A DNA stretch of 64,000 bases from positions 1 through 64,000 of the forward strand of contig NZ_JARXVD010000014.1 in NCBI RefSeq assembly GCF_029892685.1. The letters are read 5' to 3'. The DNA is from Mycobacterium sp. OTB74 (GTDB lineage Bacteria; Actinomycetota; Actinomycetes; Mycobacteriales; Mycobacteriaceae). The notes under the pieces were generated by a model. It was not told the DNA's origin and did not search any database. It saw only the letters and a program-made list of their open reading frames with translations. How positions within the stretch are numbered: position 1 is the first letter of the stretch; each line of letters opens with the position of its first letter. Position numbers and translations under genes: made by a program. Below, piece after piece: positions 8,133-15,736 of this stretch.

Positions 8133-9068
8133 TCAGGGAGGAAGCGGCTTCCAGTCGTCCTCGACCCACAAAATGACGCCGTTGGCATCGATCACATGTG
8201 CGTTGAAGCGGTGCGTCCCGAACTCGTACCGTTCCAATCGACGGCGGGCGCGCTGTCGGCGCGACATGCCTGTTGGATCTGCGAGCCATTCCTGTGGCGG
8301 CTCTGGCCCTTGTTGCCACCACTCCGGTCGGTTGTCGTTCTCGAGGCGCCAAAGGGCGTACTCCTTCCCTTTGGACAGGCATTCAGTTTGGTCGACTGAG
8401 TAGTGCCGGTGCATCTCATCCCAGAACCACTGATAGAACTCACGCGCCGCCCCGGTGTACCGCTCGATTATCGGAGCCAGTTCAAACGATTCGTTCTGCC
8501 CCTCAAGATAGGAACGAGCCGCCGCCCCCCAGCTATCCCATTCGAGAAGATCGTCGCGGGTGAGCGTCAGCGTGTTTCGATGCATCAGTGGGCCGCCCTG
8601 TTCCCAACTTATGGTCGTCTCAAGCCCGGGCGAAACGATTGAACGATGCGTGCAGTAGTTCCTCAATTTGACAACGAACTCGGATTCGCCTGGGCGGAAA
8701 CATTTTGCAAGGGCATCTCGGTATTCGGTCTGAGCGAACTTCGGCGTTTGACCTTCATCCGGCCACCGGTGACGCATTACCACCCGTTGCGCGTCGATCA
8801 GCGAAGTGACGGAGGCAAGAAAATTATGGAGCAAGCGGACAAGCTCGTTCTCGAAGTCATCGGACAGTTCTTCCTGCAACACCGGGGCACCCATGAACTG
8901 ACGGACATGGCTTTCGAGCGCTATCCCGTTATGGCTCATGGTGTACGAGCAGAAGTTCATGGCCCGGATGTCGTCTTTGAACTGTGCGCCGGAGAGGGAC
9001 TCAAGGTACGCCTCCCGAGCTTTCATTTCTTCGAGCGAGAAACCTGATCTCGGCGGTAGATACCCCAC
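8133..9068 (-). CDS. Hypothetical protein with HEPN-like RX4H motif
   Basis: The product is 311 residues, soluble, no signal peptide. 'VVKLRNYCTHRSI' contains R136-N-x3-H141, matching the HEPN RNase motif RX4-6H with Asn after Arg. A preceding helix 'LLHNFLASVTSLIDAQR' parallels the helix before the motif in the convergent gene at 6815-7981. The C-terminal third is Trp-rich and basic ('GMSRRQRARRRLERYEFG'), with 'NAHVIDANGVILWVEDDW' resembling a small beta unit. Together the two genes may be cargo defence genes of the island. Family assignment is inference. Confidence 0.5.
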   Translation of the reverse strand: MGYLPPRSGFSLEEMKAREAYLESLSGAQFKDDIRAMNFCSYTMSHNGIALESHVRQFMGAPVLQEELSDDFENELVRLLHNFLASVTSLIDAQRVVMRHRWPDEGQTPKFAQTEYRDALAKCFRPGESEFVVKLRNYCTHRSIVSPGLETTISWEQGGPLMHRNTLTLTRDDLLEWDSWGAAARSYLEGQNESFELAPIIERYTGAAREFYQWFWDEMHRHYSVDQTECLSKGKEYALWRLENDNRPEWWQQGPEPPQEWLADPTGMSRRQRARRRLERYEFGTHRFNAHVIDANGVILWVEDDWKPLPP

Positions 9069-9086
9069 GGAAACAGGGTAGGGGTG

Positions 9087-9250
9087 TCAGGTGGCCCAAT
9101 AGGGCGCACCTAAGGCGCCGAACCGACCGGAGCCGTGGTGGACGACGTGCTTGATCATGTCCTCGATGTCAGCGGAGTCGATGTGCGTGGAGCCGATGGT
9201 GAGGTGGTGGGTTACGTCGAGGAACTGCTCGACGCTGAGTGTCGTTTTAG
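9087..9250 (-). pseudogene. Short C-terminal ORF fragment
   Basis: The minus strand reads LSVEQFLDVTHHLTIGSTH, then DSADIEDMIKHVVHHGSGRF, and ends in TGA at 9087-9089. The composition looks protein-like, but no start codon with a ribosome site is found and the frame runs into the divergent gene at 9291. It is probably the tail of a broken gene. Function unknown. Confidence 0.35.
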
Positions 9251-9290
9251 GCGTCGGGTGCGTGCACCGTGCCTCCGTACACTCCGCGGC

Positions 9291-9848
9291 ATGAACACTT
9301 TCACCGTCATCTCAACCGTCTTTGGCCTGGTCATGACTGCTTTCGGTATCTGGCTGACCATCCGCGCCAACCAAAATGCGAAGAGCGCTCCTTTCGACGA
9401 ACGCCAGGCAGCTCAGCGTATGGAACTGCGAGCGCGGCTCAACTCGCAGTTCCGTTTGGTGCGAGCAGTTGAGAATGTGGATCGAGGCCTCCTTCCCGGA
9501 AGCCCCGTGGAGGCAGATCTAGACGAACTACGGACGTATCTGAACGCGAAGAAGCACCGGTTCATGGTGCCGACGCCCGAGCAGATCGAGGTGGTCATCA
9601 AGTCCATCGATAGCGCCCTGGCCGCGCTCGCAGTAGCGCACCACCCGCCAATGAACGACACCGCCTTCATCCCGCACGTGGATGAGATCAAGTGCAATGT
9701 GCTGAGGCCATGGCTGGAGAAAGCGCTCGCAGACATTAACGTGCTGCTGGACGCCCTGGCAGCGATCGAGCGGCAGCCGATGGTGCTGCCAGGTGTAAAT
9801 GGCCATGGCAGCCCAACGTGTCGACGTTCACGGAATTCCCCATGTTGA
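9291..9848 (+). CDS. Hypothetical membrane-anchored protein
   Basis: The product is 185 residues. One N-terminal hydrophobic segment, 'VISTVFGLVMTAFGIWLTI' (about residues 5-23), is followed by a long helical cytoplasmic part. ATG 9291 is chosen because residues encoded upstream are unlike protein. The last ~18 residues (Cys/Arg-rich) may be read-through into IS-derived DNA. No family is recognised. It sits near the two HEPN-like genes and could belong to the same cargo. Confidence 0.45.
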   Translation: MNTFTVISTVFGLVMTAFGIWLTIRANQNAKSAPFDERQAAQRMELRARLNSQFRLVRAVENVDRGLLPGSPVEADLDELRTYLNAKKHRFMVPTPEQIEVVIKSIDSALAALAVAHHPPMNDTAFIPHVDEIKCNVLRPWLEKALADINVLLDALAAIERQPMVLPGVNGHGSPTCRRSRNSPC

Positions 9849-9928
9849 GCCGGTTGTATCTGGTCTCAGGAGTTAGTTGGCGTTTGAGGCTCATGACATC
9901 GTGGGGAGTCTCAGGACATTGCTGACAT

Positions 9929-10435
9929 TCAAATTAGATTCGGGGAGCGTGGATTTTGGCTTTCCAGCGTTTGACTGGGTCCGTTGCGGGGGTGGATGGC
10001 TAGTTCGGCGCCGTCGCAGGTGACGCGGAAATGAGTGTCCTCGACGTGGATGGTGACGATGTTGCCTGCGTAGGTGCGCCCTATTCGCAGACGCTGGCGG
10101 GCGACCATCACGACGCCGTCGGTGGGGACCTTGCGCTGGACGCTGATGGGGCCGGGTTGCGGTGGGGGCAGTTGCGTAGTGGCCACGCGGGCTCCGCGGA
10201 TCTTGGTGCGCTGGTCGGCCGGGATTGGTGATGGCAGCGTCTTGGCGAGCACCCCGTTGTGCACGACGTGGACGAGGTGACCGTCCAGCCGTAGCACGAC
10301 CTTCGTGCCGGCCAGGTTACGGCTGGCTAAAGGCCCCGGCACCGCGCTAACAACGGCGCGCCGCAACGTTGGTGACAGGTGATTAATATGCCCTTCACGC
10401 GGCGAAGTGACCTGCGACAGTGGTGTCACGTTCAT
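9929..10435 (-). pseudogene. IS481-like transposase C-terminal fragment
   Basis: The minus strand gives 'LRLDGHLVHVVHNGVLAKTL', then 'VQRKVPTDGVVMVARQ', 'TYAGNIVTIHVEDTHFRV' and 'CDGAEL'. These match the C-terminal beta-barrel region I associate with mycobacterial IS481/integrase-like transposases. The catalytic DDE core is absent, so this is a truncated remnant of about 168 codons. It marks an IS-mediated boundary between the HEPN-like cargo and the next IS cluster. Confidence 0.55.
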
Positions 10436-10508
10436 TCACGAGATGCAGCTCCCCGACGGAACCGTGGTCGCGCGTATGAGCAGAAGGCCGCTGGATCGGT
10501 CCAGGCTT

Positions 10509-10712
10509 CTACGACCCTTCGCGAAGGTTAGACGCTTGCTCGATCACGTCACGTACCGCCGCATCTACCGCGATACCGATTGAGCGTCTCGTCTGCTCGG
10601 CGGCGCGCTGTGGCTCGGGTGTGCCGTGCTTGGCGAGTTCGTCAAAACCGATCGCCTCAGCCACGGCCCGCTTGACCGGCCATGCCACCGAGCGCTCGAT
10701 CTCGTTCACCAC
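10509..10712 (-). CDS. Small hypothetical protein
   Basis: The 67-residue frame is helical, with 'SVAWPVKRAVAEAIGFDELA' and 'IGIAVDAAVRDVIEQASN'. It starts 6 bases after the stop of the next small frame, so the two may form a unit or be halves of one broken gene. The repeating Ala/Val-rich helices resemble those in the neighbouring frame. No ribosome site is obvious and no function is assigned. Confidence 0.3.
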   Translation of the reverse strand: MVNEIERSVAWPVKRAVAEAIGFDELAKHGTPEPQRAAEQTRRSIGIAVDAAVRDVIEQASNLREGS

Positions 10713-10718
10713 CGACGC

Positions 10719-10916
10719 CTAGCGGGCGTCACGGCGTGCGTCGGCGAGAAACGGTTTGACCGCTGCGCGGACGGCTTGTCGGAATTCGTCGGTGTCGAGA
10801 GCCCGCCGGACCGTCGCGTCGATGGCCTGTCGGAATTCGTCAGTATCGAGAGCCTGCCGGACAGCTCGGTGGCATCGCCGGTGACGACTCTTGGCGGGGT
10901 TTTGTGGCGTCGGCAT
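10719..10916 (-). CDS. Small hypothetical protein with internal repeat
   Basis: The 65-residue frame contains 'RQALDTDEFRQAI' and 'RALDTDEFRQAV', a tandem duplication of a 17-residue helix that is also visible at DNA level (about 10785-10860). The start ATG at 10916 has no strong ribosome site. It lies divergent to the truncated DUF6431 fragment, the same arrangement as the intact DUF6431 gene and its neighbour at 6.5-6.8 kb. Function unknown. Confidence 0.3.
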   Translation of the reverse strand: MPTPQNPAKSRHRRCHRAVRQALDTDEFRQAIDATVRRALDTDEFRQAVRAAVKPFLADARRDAR

Positions 10917-11052
10917 CGTGACGGGCGGGGGTCGTCTGCAACCTGGGTGACGGCACGGTCGCGTAAGTCGTTGCGCCCAACACGAACTGGCCCCTTCCCC
11001 GATTCGGGCGTGGTAGGCAAGCCTGATGGACCATGAACGCCGTGTACGGCGG

Positions 11053-11160
11053 TGATCGTCATCCGCCGGCCCGAGGACGCCGCGGCCTGGCTCGCCGCAG
11101 GAACCATGCGCTGCCCGCGCTGCGACGGCGCGCTGGCCAAATGGGGCAGTGACGATGAGC
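11053..11160 (+). pseudogene. Truncated DUF6431-type gene
   Basis: GTG 11053 begins VIVIRRPEDAAAWLAAG, then 'TMRCPRCDGALAKWG', closely matching the N-terminus of the DUF6431-type protein at 5989-6567, and then breaks off. The upstream sequence also matches (CAACACGAACTG near 10979 and near 6632), so a second copy of the same element started here and was truncated by the IS21-type sequence that follows. Confidence 0.6.
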
Positions 11161-11237
11161 CCCTCCGTGGTCGTCATACACAGAGATGCTCAACACCCTC
11201 GAAGGTGCCGATGCCGACAGGATTTTGGGATGTGGGC

Positions 11238-11268
11238 GATCGTCTGCACCGTCAATGTGCAGACGATC
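11238..11268. repeat. Perfect 12-bp inverted repeat
   Basis: GATCGTCTGCAC and GTGCAGACGATC flank a 7-base loop. There is no T tract on either side. It lies between the truncated DUF6431 fragment and the IstA fragment and may be a transposon end or a foldback scar. Confidence 0.45.
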
Positions 11269-11312
11269 TGATCGGCCGATTTCAGGACAAGCGTGGCATG
11301 TCTTTCTGAGCC

Positions 11313-11515
11313 TTGATCGAGATTCTGCTGGCGCACCGCACGCTGCCGCAGACCGCGTTGTTGGCGGCGATGGATACGGCGGTGGCCACCGGCATGCTGG
11401 ATCCCCAGGTGGTGCTGATCGAGGCCCGCCGATGCAGCGCGGCCGAGGACCAGCCTGACGGGGCGATCCCGATCGGGGCGTGGGCTCATTACGACCGGCC
11501 CGCCCTATGGCGTCG
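11313..11515 (+). pseudogene. IS21-family IstA C-terminal fragment
   Basis: The frame reads LIEILLAHRTLPQTALLAAM, then 'ATGMLDPQVVLIEARR', 'IPIGAWAHYDRPA', the typical tail of IstA transposases of IS21-type elements. The DDE core is missing. It is followed at once by an IstB fragment in the same orientation, the normal IstA-IstB order. Confidence 0.6.
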
Positions 11516-11746
11516 GGTAACTATCTCAACGCCGGAGAGCCCGTCGTGCTGTTGGGTGACAGCGGAACCGGCAAAACCCACCTTCTCACCGGTCTCGGAT
11601 TAGCGGGCTGCGAGCAGGGCCGCAAGGTCCGCTACGTCACCTGCGCCCAGCTGGTCAACGAACTCGTCGAAGCCGCCGACGAACGCGTCCTATCCCGCGT
11701 AGTGGCCCGCTACGGCCGCCCCGATCTGCTGCTGCTCGATGAGCTC
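11507..11746 (+). pseudogene. IstB-like ATPase fragment (first copy)
   Basis: The frame gives 'PVVLLGDSGTGKTHLLTGLG' (Walker A) through 'RYGRPDLLLLDEL' (Walker B) of an IstB helper ATPase. The N-terminus is lost. At GAGCTC (11741-11746) the sequence joins a second IstB fragment in inverted orientation, so the C-terminal half is absent too. Confidence 0.65.
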
Positions 11747-12215
11747 GTCAACCAGGATCAAATCGACTCGGCCGTAGCGGTTGATCAGCTTGCTGAGCTG
11801 TTTGTCGTCGGCAGCCTCGACCAGTTCGTTGACCAGCTTGCTGGCCAGGGTGCAGCGGACGCGTTAGCCGGCCTCGGCGGCCAGGGTGCCCAGCGCGATC
11901 AGCAGATGGCTTTTGCCGGTGCCCGAGTCACCGATCAAACACAATGGGTGTCCGGCCTTGACCCAGGCGCAGCTGGCCAGTTGACCGATGACCGCAGGGT
12001 TGATGGCCGGGTTAGCCTCAAAAGAGAACTCCTCCAACCGTTTTGGCCGGGGAAACCCAGCCTCGCGGATGCGGCGCCCGGCGCGCCCGGCGGGTGCGAT
12101 TCTCCCACTCGGTGATCACCAGCTCAGACAGGAACCCCAGGTAGGACATTTGTTCACGCTCGGCGGCCGCGGCGATCTCGGTGAACCGGTCGCGGATGCT
12201 GGGCAGGCGCAGCAT
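11741..12215 (-). pseudogene. IstB-like ATPase fragment (second copy, inverted)
   Basis: On the minus strand ATG 12215 starts MLRLPSIRDRFTEIAAAAER. After a frameshift near 12085 it continues 'FPRPKRLEEFSFEANPAIN', then 'CLIGDSGTGKSHLLIALG' (Walker A), a stop in place of Tyr after 'LAAEAG', and ends at 'DLILVDEL' (Walker B). It meets the other IstB copy head to head at the shared GAGCTC, within the same Walker B codons. The copy is dead by frameshift, nonsense and truncation. Confidence 0.7.
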
Positions 12216-12270
12216 GCGGCAGCCCTGCGTCCAAGACCTACTCGACTACCTCGATAGCCGAGCCGCCGGT

Positions 12271-12314
12271 CCCAATCTTCTGGGGTAACAATCCCATCTT
12301 CTGGGGGTAACAAT
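12271..12314. repeat. Two tandem 22-bp repeats, IS21-type end
   Basis: Units at 12271-12292 and 12293-12314 share CCCA(A)TCTTCTGGGG(G)TAACAAT. Multiple short repeats near the ends are a known feature of IS21-family elements, where they bind transposase. Confidence 0.5.
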
Positions 12315-12394
12315 GGAACCTTCGTCGGAGTGATGCGCACTGACCAGTTGAGCTCAAGTCAGAATATGAGATGTCCAGCGATGAGAGGACAGCC

Positions 12395-13996
12395 ATGACT
12401 AGCCAGGATTACGTTGCCCTGGAGGGCAGCGACCGCAGTCCACCCTCCGACCCGCGCATCGGCCCGGCGCCGGAACAAGAGATCATCAAGGTCACGGTGC
12501 ATCTACGTGGTCGCGCGCAGGACCAGCTTGACCGCCTACTTGCCCAGTTAGCCACAGCGCCTGCCGATGCCCGGCAGCATCTCACCCGGGAGGAGTTTGC
12601 CCAGAAGTTCGGTGCCCGACCCGAGGATGTTGCCCCCGTCCGCCAATTCGCTGCGAATCACGATCTCAATGTCGTCTCAGTCCATCCAGAGCGGCGGACG
12701 GTAGAGCTGAGCGGCACAGTGGCTGCGATGACCCACGCATTCGGCGTCGACCTGGGTCTGCACAAGTCAGCTACCGGCGTCTACAGGGGTCGCAGTGGCT
12801 CCATTAACGTGCCTAAGGAGCTTGCCTCCGCGATCGTCGCGGTACTGGGCCTCGATACGCGGCCGGCTGCCCGCCCGCACTTCAGGATGAGGCAGGCCGC
12901 GCAAGAGGCCAATCTCCCCTCGGCGGCTGCTCAGGCAGCGTTCACCCCTAACCAGGTCGCCGGCCTCTACCAATTTCCGCCCGGCGCGACCGGCGCGGGA
13001 CAGTGCATCGCGCTGATCGAGCTCGGTGGCGGCTTCCGTCCGGACGATCTAGCGCAGTACTTCAGCCAGTTGGGAATTACTCCGCCGCCGACGGTGGTCG
13101 CGGTCTCTGTCGATGGAGCAACCAATGCGCCGGTCGGCAATCTCAAGAGCTTCGACGGTGAGGTTGTGCTCGACATCGAGGTCGCCGGAGCAGTGGCCCC
13201 GGGCGCGAAGATCGCGGTGTACTTTGCGCCCAACACAGAGCAAGGGCTCGCCGATGCTCTCCTGGCCGCGATGTCTGATCAAACCAACCAGCCCACGGTG
13301 ATTTGCACCAGCTGGGGGTCGGCCGAGGATAAATTGACCGCTCACTTCCGTGACGCGATGAACCAGGCATTCGAGGCTGCTGCCGCAGTGGGTGTCCCCG
13401 TTTTCGCCTCAGCTGGAGACGACGGCTCAAGCGATGGGGTGCAAGATCAGCAGGCTCATGTTGATTTTCCGGCGGCGAGCCCGTTGGTTGTCGGTTGCGG
13501 GGGCACCAGCATGCGTGCCGCAGGAGGCCAGATAACCAGTGAGACGGTTTGGAATGACGGTCCTGACGGTGGCGCAACCGGCGGTGGCGTAAGCGTGATC
13601 ACCCCAGTCCCTCCCTTCCAGCAAAGCATCAAGCCGATCTCGGCGAACCCACCGGGACGGCCCGGGCGTGGGGTGCCGGACGTCGCGGGTGTCGCCGACC
13701 CCGGTTATCAAATCCTCGGCGATGACACCTCCACCGTCACCGGTGGAACCAGCGCCGCTGCACCGCTATGGGCGGCTCTGATCGCCCTGATACAGCAGCA
13801 AATTGGCCAATCGGTCGCGCCACTTCTACCAGCGCTGTATGGCACACCCACTGCGTTTCGTAACATCACGCAAGGCAATAACGGCGCGTACTCCGCGGGC
13901 CCGGGCTGGGACGCGTGCACAGGTCTGGGGAGTCCGATAGGCAGCGCGCTTCTCACCGCGCTACGTGGCACGGCATCACCCGCGACGGCCCCCTGA
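12395..13996 (+). CDS. S53-family (sedolisin/kumamolisin) serine peptidase
   Basis: The product is 533 residues. An N-terminal pro-kumamolisin activation domain (about 25-165) is followed by the catalytic domain (about 190-520). The Ser-Glu-Asp triad is visible: E256 and D260 in 'FDGEVVLDIEVAG', oxyanion Asp D342 in 'ASAGDDG', and S453 in 'GGTSAAAP'. 'VPDVAGVADP' fits the family fold. There is no classical signal peptide. ATG 12395 is chosen over 12371 because GAGAGGA (12383-12389) precedes it. Such proteases cleave peptides at acidic pH. Lying 1.2 kb before the RiPP genes, it could remove the leader, but IS debris separates them. Confidence 0.85.
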   Translation: MTSQDYVALEGSDRSPPSDPRIGPAPEQEIIKVTVHLRGRAQDQLDRLLAQLATAPADARQHLTREEFAQKFGARPEDVAPVRQFAANHDLNVVSVHPERRTVELSGTVAAMTHAFGVDLGLHKSATGVYRGRSGSINVPKELASAIVAVLGLDTRPAARPHFRMRQAAQEANLPSAAAQAAFTPNQVAGLYQFPPGATGAGQCIALIELGGGFRPDDLAQYFSQLGITPPPTVVAVSVDGATNAPVGNLKSFDGEVVLDIEVAGAVAPGAKIAVYFAPNTEQGLADALLAAMSDQTNQPTVICTSWGSAEDKLTAHFRDAMNQAFEAAAAVGVPVFASAGDDGSSDGVQDQQAHVDFPAASPLVVGCGGTSMRAAGGQITSETVWNDGPDGGATGGGVSVITPVPPFQQSIKPISANPPGRPGRGVPDVAGVADPGYQILGDDTSTVTGGTSAAAPLWAALIALIQQQIGQSVAPLLPALYGTPTAFRNITQGNNGAYSAGPGWDACTGLGSPIGSALLTALRGTASPATAP

Positions 13997-14015
13997 TGCA
14001 GCGTTCCTCCGATGT

Positions 14016-14450
14016 AAGACCTATCTGCGGCTGATGTTCTTGAAGTTTCGCTACCGGCTGGGTTATGAGTCACTGTGCCGGGAGGCGGCCGGTTTGCTTT
14101 CCTGGCGGCGGTTTTGCCGGATATAGCCGGACGGTTCGGTGCCGCATCCGACCACGTTGATGAAGATCACCAGCCGGTCGCTGTCGAACGCGACCTGCAT
14201 GCCCTCGGCGTGCGCAGCGTGGCGATTCCGCCCGAAGCAAACCAACAGCCAACCGCCGCGAATTCGAATTCCGACACGCCTTCCGCGACAAAATCAAAAT
14301 GGCGCACCGGATCCGACGGACGAAACAACCATCTCAAACGAAGCTACTGCTGGAACGCACCGAACTCACCGGCATCAAAGGCGCCCGGACCTGGTGCGGC
14401 CACGATATCTTCGCCCACAACCTGTCAAGATCAGCGCCCTCGCCGCATGA
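14016..14450 (+). pseudogene. Decayed DDE transposase
   Basis: Fragments in different frames read 'KTYLRLMFLKFRYRLGYESL' and 'SWRRFCRI', then 'PHPTTLMKIT', and finally 'HLKRSYCWN' with 'ELTGIKGARTWCGHDIFAHN' and 'VKISALAA'. These are, in order, N-terminal, middle and C-terminal motifs of a single mycobacterial transposase type (DUF772/IS5- or IS1182-like). Internal deletions and frameshifts make it inactive. The family name is by recall. Confidence 0.55.
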
Positions 14451-14677
14451 AACCTACCGGCAACCCACCAACCCGCTCCCGCCGCCACCCACTGAGTCCC
14501 GATCCGGCGAACCCTTCTTCAGGTGCTAGTAATTAGCCTGTTTTAAGCAGTTGCTGGCTTGACCGCGCGGTTAGACAACTGAAAATTCATCTTGATTTGC
14601 ACCATGTCCATCGCCGGTGGCGTATTGTTGTTAGGCGCAGAACCCAGCGGGATTAGAAACAGGCGCTAGCAGGAGTC

Positions 14678-15100
14678 ATGAACTCGCGCGTTTTCGTGTA
14701 CGTCGCTGTTGTCGCGATCGCTGTCACGGCTCTTGTCAATGGTGTGCGCGCGCCTGCCAGCTGCTCAGCACGACATGTGGAAAGTCGAGCACAAGCAGGT
14801 AGTCGACTACCCGCGCGGGCCACTCGGAATCGCCGTAACGTCGGTCATGCCGGCATCGGAAATCGTGCAGGGGTGGCTGAATTCGACGATGTACTTTCAA
14901 TGCGGGGGCGCGGCCTCGTCTTCTTCACCGGGTTGCGCACATTGTTGGGCTGTGGTTTTTGGTCGGCGAGCGCACTTGGCCAGCCCCTACCGGTGGGGAA
15001 CGGATCGGTGAACATCTCCCCGGGGAAGCCAATCCTGCGGAAACGTGAGGCTAGTGCCGCTCGGCAATCCGGTCTAGTACTTAGGAATGTTAGATCGATC
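14678..15100 (+). pseudogene. Frameshifted small exported/membrane protein gene
   Basis: A CAGGAG ribosome site precedes ATG 14678, and the product begins MNSRVFVYVAVVAIAVTALV, a signal-peptide or membrane-like helix. The plausible continuation 'QHDMWKVEHKQVVDYPRG' and 'GIAVTSVMPASEIVQGWLN' is in the next frame, and a further piece 'FLVGERTWPAPTGGER' in the third. Two indels would explain it. It may be a lost exporter or immunity gene of the RiPP cluster, but this is speculation. Confidence 0.35.
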
Positions 15101-15173
15101 GGCTGCGACCGCATCGGGCACAACGCTCGTGGCCATGCGAATTTTTTTGCTTGCGGTTGTGAGGAGGGAAGTA

Positions 15174-15584
15174 ATGTCTGAGCCTGCTACGCCGAAGGTA
15201 CCGGTGCATCCGGTGCTGGCAAAGCTCGCAGAAGGTGGTACCCCACCGGCCTCGCCTCCGCAAGCGCCGGTAAAGCTCTCCGGTTACGTCGGCCCGGCCA
15301 GCCAGCCGGGGCTGGTTCGGCTCTATTCGGCAATAGGGGGATCCCATTACGCCGAATTCCCCGAAGATGCCGTTATCCACACTGCGTCTACTCCCGAGAC
15401 CGTGATGCCTGACGGAGCGACGACCCTTTGGATTCGAAACGACACACCGGTGCGCTTCATTAAGGAATTTTCGACTGCAAGCGCACTGGTGACTGCCGTT
15501 ACCAACATGGTTCGGCGTCGGGGTTTGCTGGCTATGCACGCGGCGGCTAGCGCCCAGAGACGTCGCCAATGGCCGTGGTCTTAA
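15174..15584 (+). CDS. Small RiPP-cluster accessory protein (unknown)
   Basis: The product is 136 residues from ATG 15174, preceded by GAGGAGGG (ending 10 bases before... within normal spacing at 15161-15168). It is Pro-rich at the N-terminus. A central beta-rich part has 'GLVRLYSAIGGSHYAEFP' and 'ATTLWIRNDTPVRFI'. A basic C-terminal helix ends 'RRRQWPW'. It has no signal peptide and no catalytic motif I recognise. It lies 150 bases before the precursor gene on the same strand, so it may be a chaperone, regulator or immunity factor for the lanthipeptide. Upstream in-frame starts lack ribosome sites. Confidence 0.55.
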   Translation: MSEPATPKVPVHPVLAKLAEGGTPPASPPQAPVKLSGYVGPASQPGLVRLYSAIGGSHYAEFPEDAVIHTASTPETVMPDGATTLWIRNDTPVRFIKEFSTASALVTAVTNMVRRRGLLAMHAAASAQRRRQWPWS

Positions 15585-15678
15585 TCGATGGTCTTGGTAG
15601 CGATGGACCTGCCGGCCACCGATCGACTGTTCCCGGCCCTGTCGGTGAACCGAATCCCCCAACCTCTGCACTTCTTGT

Positions 15679-15706
15679 GAACTAGGAAACTCGCGAACTA
15701 GGAAAC
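15679..15706. promoter_or_regulatory. 16-bp spaced direct repeat before precursor gene
   Basis: GAACTAGGAAAC occurs at 15679-15690 and again at 15695-15706, starting 58 bases before the precursor ATG. Two in-phase copies just upstream of the gene could be an activator site. No clear -10/-35 boxes were assigned. Confidence 0.35.
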
Positions 15707-15736
15707 CTCGAAAGCGGCTACCAAAGGGAGTGTTCC

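Noticed and set aside
11480..12115. 211-codon open frame as one intact ATPase
   Set aside because: Only the first part is IstB; the rest is the antisense of a second inverted IstB copy.
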